Assembly (NCBI GenBank): GCA_949825025.1
Contig: OX463785.1
Coordinates: 18,043,971-18,107,970, forward strand
Source of the DNA: Siphlonurus alternatus
Lineage: Eukaryota > Arthropoda > Insecta > Ephemeroptera > Siphlonuridae
DNA length: 64,000 nucleotides
Reading direction: 5' to 3'
The notes under the pieces are model-generated. The model was not told the origin of the DNA and searched no databases. It was given only the letters and a program-made list of their open reading frames with translations. A program made the position numbers and the translations under genes. Below, piece by piece: positions 55,201-61,200 of this stretch (the first letter of the stretch is position 1; every line of letters starts with the position of its first letter).

Positions 55201-58200
55201 CAGAATTTTTGTGAATTTGCTAAGGTTTACATGTTAATCAAATGTAGCTAAAAAAAAACAGCTGACCGACGTTATCTCTACCTTAAATAAAGACACTATC
55301 ATTATTATATATCTTGAAACGATGGTTTTTAATTCAATTTCTATTACAAAATCATGTATATTATAAAAAATATATAATGGTCATTTAAATCAAAGATTGG
55401 AAACGATTCAACTTTCTATATAGCAGCGCTTGAGAAAAGTAATCGAAATTGCTGAACATTACAGCTATAAAAATTCAGTGGCTTGGCATTTTTTTTATAG
55501 GTTTCTCTCTCTTGGGGAAGGGAATAATTTGTGACATAGACTACTCATGCTTGGTTCGATTCTAGGAGAGACCTTATTCTAACCTAATACATGTTACCAA
55601 GAAAAAGAGCAGAAGGGATAAAAAAAAATCCATCAATTTATCGATACACTTTTTATTTTATTACCAACTTTTACTGCTTATCATCTCATGGGAATATTAA
55701 AAATTTATAGATGACAAAGTTCTAAATAATATAAAATACATTGTTCTATATTATTACATTTTCTTTTAATACACGATATTCGAATTACGTATAATATTAT
55801 GAAATAGTTTCATATACTGAAGTAGGAGATATTATATTAAATTTATATCTGGGGCATCTAGGGTACTACAGACAGAGCTACAACCACCACCTATATTACA
55901 AGTAGTATTCAAGTCAGCGGGGCGTGATATGACCTCAATATTATACCAGCAGCCAGCCAGCTAGCTATATAGCCAGGCAATGGTGCTCCCTTTTTACCAC
56001 AGGAATCGTTGTTGTAGATGGGGAAAATAAGGAGGAGGAGTAACTAGGAGCAACAGTGTTCGTATATTATATTGAAGGGGGAATTGGATTGAGGAGTGTA
56101 ACACACTGTAACAATGTATAGGTATTATTAAGGTACGTCGTACACTTTAAATGTTGTTTTTTTTTTTTGTTTTTTTTTTTAGTTGGCATTTTAAATTGAA
56201 TTGAAGGCAGTGACCAATTAATCTGGAGTTTCCATGGTTTCATTCATATTTTGCTACAGTAAGTAAACTCTATTGTAATATAAAATAAAAAAAAAACTGT
56301 ATGGTGCCCACGTATAAATTTTGACTACTTTGGGCTTGGTTTGCTAGCCCAAAATAGCATTGCTAGCTCAAAATTACTTTCCTTCAAGTATCAGTTTGGG
56401 CTGCGAAGCCCAGAGTACCTGAAACTGGCTTTAAAGTGTTATTGAGCTATCTGAACTCAAATTTGCTTATAACCAAAGTAGCCCACGATTGTCCAATAAT
56501 GCTTCAGGCTTTATTTAGACCAAACATGCTCATTTAAGCCTCCAGCTCAGATTGGAATTTTATAGCTTAAAATAGACCAGATTTGTGACCAAGCAATTTT
56601 AACCTAATTAAGACCAAACAAGCTTGAAACAAATTTAAGCTAGCTGTTGACCGTTTTAGCCCAAAATGGTACCTAATATCCCCAGGGTTGCAGTAAGCTT
56701 GTTATTGGCCAAAAAAGCTCAATTAAGCCCAAGCTCAACCTAGCTTCATGTAGCTGTATATTGACCAATCCAGCTAAAATAAATCTGAGCACCCTGTAGA
56801 CCATTTCTGCCCAAAATAGCCAAGAATGAATTCCTTGCCTCGGCCAGCACAAAGTGAGCCAAAAATGCTTAAAATGGCACTCTTCAGCCCAAACATGCCC
56901 TTTTTTACTCTGAAAGTATTCATGTGCTTGACCAAGCCCAAAATGGACCAAAAGAGCTTAAAATGGCACTCTTTAGCCCAAACATACCCCTTTTTACTCT
57001 GAATGTATTCCTCAGGTTGGCTCAGTTCAAAATAGCCCAAAATAGCTTAAAATTGATTTTTTTTGCCCAAAGATGTTTTTTCCCTCCCTGAATGTACTGC
57101 ATTGGTTAGGTAGCCCAAAGTGGACCAAAACAGCTTAAAATGGACCTCTTTTGCCCAAAGATGTGCCGGTCCACCCTGAATGTACTGCATTGGTTAAGGT
57201 AGCCCAAAGTGGACCAAAACAGCTTAAAATGGACCTCTTTTGCCCAAAGATGTGCCGATCCACCCTGAATGTACTGCATTGGTTAAGGTAGCTCTACCTT
57301 AACCAATGCAGTACATTCAGGGTGGATCGGCACATCTTTGGGCAAAAGAGGTCTATTTTAAGCTGTTTTGGTCCACTTTGGGCTACCTTAACCAATGCAG
57401 TACATTCAGGGTTGATCGGCACATCTTTGGGCAAAAGAGGTCCATTTTAAGCTGTTTTGGTCCACTTTGGGCTACCTTAGCCAATGCAGTACATTCAGGG
57501 TGGATCGGCACATCTTTGGGCAAAAGAGGTCCATTTTAAGCTGTTTTGGTCCACTTTGGGCTACCTTTACCAATGCAGTACATTCAAGGTGGATCGGCAC
57601 ATCTTTGGGAGCCCAAAGTGGACCATAACAGCTTCAAATGGACCTCTTTTGCCCAGAGATGTGCCGATCCGCCCTGAATGTATGCATACTGCATTGGATT
57701 AGGTAACTTAAAGTGAACCATTACAGCTTAAAATAGACCTCATCTATAAGCTGGGTCTATTATATTTATCAGAATTATTTAAGTCGTTCTGTCATGTTTA
57801 CAAAGATTTCGCCATTTGTAGACTTTTGGAGATTAATTTAGCGCGTTTCCGATGGTTTCCGATCGGTTCCGAACTTCCGATCGCTCTGATTGGTTCATTT
57901 GAATTCATTTCTCTACCGGTTTTCCATCTGACTTGTAACAGTCGACAATGTTGTTGTTGCAGTATGTATCTTTCTTATAGTGTCCTAAGTAGTGTCATGT
58001 ATCTATATTTTTAAGGTTTTCTTTAGTGTAGTAATGCGTAAATCATCTGCTAAGGTAAGCATACATGTATATAGTCTATATACATCAATATCTCAGGGTT
58101 AAAGTTGATCGGGAAATGTTTTTCTGTTCATGCCACCGGGTGGCATATCTCTCCTAATAGGTTTAAGCTGCTAACAATGCAGTTCCTCAGCCTATTCTTC

Positions 58201-61200
58201 CACAATTTTAAAGAAAAAAGCAGTTCTACACAGCCAAAATGTAAGGAAATAAATAAACAAAGGTTAATTTTGTTCTAAAATTGCGGTAAGTGGCACTTTT
58301 TACAATTTTAATAACAATTTCACAGCTATAATAAATGAAACTGTATTTCATTCAGGATATTATGCTCTCTAATTACTAATAGAATTGATACAATGACCTC
58401 TTACATACGTACTGTATGCATACTGTATTTACCGTGTGCAAATAATATGCATTCAGTACGTTATTTGTACGTATATGATAAAAGAACAGAATAAACAGAC
58501 ACCTCATTTAATATGCATACCATGTGATTCTTGGGCCAGTCTCTTCCCCTCACAGTCAGCCAAGTATTCCTTTGCATTATTTATAGTGTCTGGTATGCAT
58601 GCATCAGCATGATGACAATACTGATTTTCCCCAGCTCTTATAACCATGAATAAATTATTTTATTTTATAGCACTTTTATCAACTTTGAGCTTCAAGTTTT
58701 AACTAATTAATAGAATGCATTCATGGTCATAAAAGGCACATGTTTTTAGGCAAAATATTTCTATCTTCATCTATTTTCGTTTGTTTTATGAAGCGATAAT
58801 TAAGGTAAAGAATGTAATACATTCAGAGAAAAAAAGGCCATTTTGAGCTATTTTAGTCTATTTTTAGCTACTGTTAGTAATGCAGTACATTCAAGTTGAA
58901 TAAGCACATCTTTGGGCCAAAGAGGTCCATTTTAAGCTGTTTTGGTTCACTTTGAGCTACCTAAACCAATGCAGTACATTCAGGGTGGATCGGCACATCT
59001 TTGGGCAAAAGAGGTCCATTTTAAGCTGGTTTGGTCCACTTTGGGCTACCTTTACCAATGCAGTACATTCAGGGTGGATCGGCACATCTTTGGGCAAAAG
59101 AGGTCCATTTTAAGCTGTTTTGGTCCACTTTGGGCTACCTAAACCAATGCAGTATATTCAGGGTGGATCGGCACATCTTTGGGCAAAAGAGGTCCATTTT
59201 AAGCTGTTTTGGTCCACTTTGGGCTACCTTAGCCAATGCAGTATATTCAGGGTGGATCGGCACATCTTTGGGCAAAAGAGGTCCATTTTAAGCTGTTTTG
59301 GTCCACTTTGGGCTACCTTAGCCAATGCAGTATATTCAGGGTGGATCGGCACATCTTTGGGCAAAAGAGGTCCATTTTAAGCTGTTTTGGTCTATTTTGA
59401 GCTATATAAGCGTACTGGGGACAACCAGGGTAGAAAAGGTCAAGTTTGGGCAAATTTGGTCAATTTCCAGCTTGTTTAAGCATGGCATAGTTGGTTCAAA
59501 TTGATCCATAATGAGCTACATAGAGCTATGGATTAAGTGGTGTATTGGTCCAGTTAGGGTTATATTGGGCTATTACAGCTCAATGTTACTTTTTTTGCTA
59601 GCCCAGATTTGCCCAAAATCGGCCAATTAGGTGCCTGTCGGAGTCTAATTGGGCTAGCAAAATTTTGGTCTTATTTGAGCTGATAAGCCCAAAGTGTAGT
59701 CAAAATTTATACGTGGGTGTACAGTATAATATGTATAAAACATACAGGGCTCAGAGCTTTTGTATTTCTTATATAAAAGTGAATAAAATCATGCAAATTA
59801 TCTATCTATTCTCTTTTGAAGTCTACAAATTTAACATATTATATTTTTTTTATAAACTGCGAACTCGCAAAAAAATAACAAAAATATATAAGTATGTAAA
59901 CAAGCAATAAATCAAATTCATATGACACTTTCTTATAAGTCAAATCTACTCCCTTTATTTGAACTTGACTGTACACCACAGTTCTAACTTTTTTTTCTTC
60001 ATTTCTACCAAACCAATTCTTCATTTCGGTTAAACATCGAAAATATAAAAAAAAAAAAAAAAAAATCTGAAAGTCGGTCTTCCCCAGTGTACTACGAGCC
60101 TGCTTGATCGCCTGTGGGAGTTGAAGAGAGTGGCGCTGAAGTGTGCGCTCAGGTCGCCCCAAATCTATTCTCTATTGATCCCGTCACTCTCTGATCTTAC
60201 CGATAATACCTTCTTTTTTTTTTCTTCCCCCTATGTTGACCTCCACCACATAGAAATGTCAATCACACACGTGTATTACAATGTCAGTCAATTTCAATAC
60301 AAATAAACCACACTATTGCAATTTCATTACATAAAGATAAATTGAATGTTACATCAAAATATGTAATAAATATACGTTGATAGTGTTGAACAAAGATTGC
60401 ATGAAATATTGTAACTATAACGGACGCGATTCACGAAGCAGTTAGCAAGGTTTTTAATCAAGTTTAGCTTAACCACGTTTAGCTTAACCACGTTTAACTA
60501 TACCAGATTTACGTGTTAAACCACCTAATTAAACGTGGTTAAGTCAAACGTGGTTAGAAACCTGGCTAACTGCTTCGTGAATTGCGCCCATTAATACGTC
60601 CATGCAGAGATATGCAGTTGACAATAAGAAAAATAACTTTATTTATTTTAATTTGTTTAAAAAGTTATATGAATTGTTCGTAATTCAATTACTTTGAAAA
60701 CAAGGAAATTTCATGGCATAAAAAATATTTCAACTTTAATCCCACATTGCTGTTCTTAGTATTTTAATTATTAAAGCGTATTTAGTTTTAGTTGACATTT
60801 TTATAAACTCTGCAGCTTATTTGTATACTTATTAAAAAAACTAAAAACTTCTTTCATTTAAGTAAGAGATTTTCTAGGAAAGGATTAACATCCAGTAACA
60901 AAAATAATCCTACACAACTCGTGCTACAGTCAAATTAATTTGATATTCTTTCCGGAAGTAGCCGGAAGTGTGAAGTTTTCAGCTCCTCTGTTTGTAATTC
61001 AGTTTTGAAACTTCACACAGTAGTTTGAAGTAGAAGGACTGACCTATGTATGAAATTGTAACGCTGAAATACGAATAGGAAGACCAGAAACCTAACACTT
61101 CCGGAGGGAATATCATGTAAATTTGACTGTATACTTGTATAATATCTCCATTGTAAACAATTTGCATAGCTAATTTATTTTTTTCCGTGAATCACTGTAG

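Noticed and set aside
55540..55580. GGTTCGATTCTAGGAG resembling a tRNA T-arm
   Set aside because: No 5' half of a tRNA upstream.
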